From contig CAXXIH010000008.1 in NCBI GenBank assembly GCA_963663365.2, positions 372,001 through 436,000 of the forward strand: a DNA stretch of 64,000 bases. The letters are read 5' to 3'. Every line of letters starts with the position of its first letter. Within the stretch, counting starts at the first letter, position 1. The notes under the pieces were generated by a model. The model was not told the DNA's origin. It worked only from the letters and a program-made list of their open reading frames with translations, and did no database searches. The position numbers were made by a program, and so were the translations under genes. Origin of the DNA: G963663365 sp963663365. GTDB lineage: Bacteria; Hinthialibacterota; Hinthialibacteria; Hinthialibacterales; G963663365. This document shows, piece after piece, positions 63,912-64,000 of this stretch.

Positions 63912-64000
63912 GATTTTATTGCATTTATGGGCTTGAAATGGATAATAAGTATTATTTATACTTGCCGGTAGGTACCTCTTCAAGGGGATATCGAATTCGT

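Noticed and set aside
63960..64000. KpnI-, EcoRV- and EcoRI-like sites at the right end, with GATATCGAATTC as in a common cloning vector
   Set aside because: Only 12 bases match and the bases around do not continue as vector. Probably chance, though vector screening of the contig end would be simple.

Overview
The window looks like a chromosomal contig from an uncultured Gram-negative-type heterotrophic bacterium. Pointers are several lipoproteins with lipobox cysteines, FGE-sulfatase-fold proteins, a Tat-exported Gfo/Idh/MocA oxidoreductase, an acyltransferase of the DUF5009/heparan-alpha-glucosaminide N-acetyltransferase type, a sodium:solute symporter, and the 3' end of a sulfatase. That mix is typical of Planctomycetes/Lentisphaerae/Hydrogenedentota/Sumerlaeota-like genomes, but the sequence does not fix the phylum. 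I recognised no rRNA or tRNA gene.

Layout. (1) 1-16.3 kb: AT-rich + strand genes for lipoproteins, beta-propellers (kelch, TolB/WD40-like), small membrane proteins and three FGE-fold proteins. It also holds an IS transposase remnant and a duplicated lipoprotein pair. (2) 16.4-26.7 kb: an accessory module with plasmid or integrative-element character. It has a three-gene minus operon of unknown function, four 22-bp tandem repeats, a possible HTH protein, a Nudix protein, an Orc1/Cdc6-type AAA+ ATPase, a multi-spanning membrane protein, and a HerA/VirB4-like ATPase with a C-terminal nuclease-like domain. (3) 26.9-30.5 kb: a RIT (recombinase-in-trio) element with three overlapping tyrosine recombinases and 33-bp perfect terminal inverted repeats, inserted in the last codons of a small gene. 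(4) 30.5-40.1 kb: a dense cluster of two MoxR-type AAA+ ATPases, two proteins joining an HExxH metallopeptidase motif to a VWA domain, an ArdC-like antirestriction/metallopeptidase protein, a RAMA-like protein, a SAP-like protein and a zinc-ribbon protein. Two of its genes have a related stem-loop leader and a third has its Shine-Dalgarno sequence inside a long stem. (5) 40.5-54.4 kb: a complete type I-C CRISPR-Cas locus (cas3-cas5-cas8c-cas7-cas4-cas1-cas2, with a probable internal cas11c) and an 87-repeat array. (6) 54.4-64 kb: a sulfatase relic touching the last repeat, then Gfo/Idh/MocA, DUF5009, a membrane protein, aldo/keto reductase, SSS symporter, DegT aminotransferase and an FCD-family GntR regulator.

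How it fits together. Regions 2 to 5 appear to be a composite accessory island: replication/transfer-like genes, a transposed RIT element, an AAA+/VWA/metalloprotease system with an antirestriction-type gene, and an adaptive immune locus. The island ends on the right in a truncated sulfatase, so the CRISPR locus or a deletion removed the rest of that gene. The flanks look like carbohydrate or sulfated-glycan catabolism on the right and surface lipoproteins on the left.

The two most notable observations are these. First, at least seven pairs and one trio of CRISPR spacers are diverged versions of the same protein-coding target. One pair differs only at synonymous codons, which records repeated immunisation against related viruses. 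Second, the 30.5-40.1 kb AAA+/VWA/HExxH cluster with repeated leader structures is a candidate for a poorly described system.
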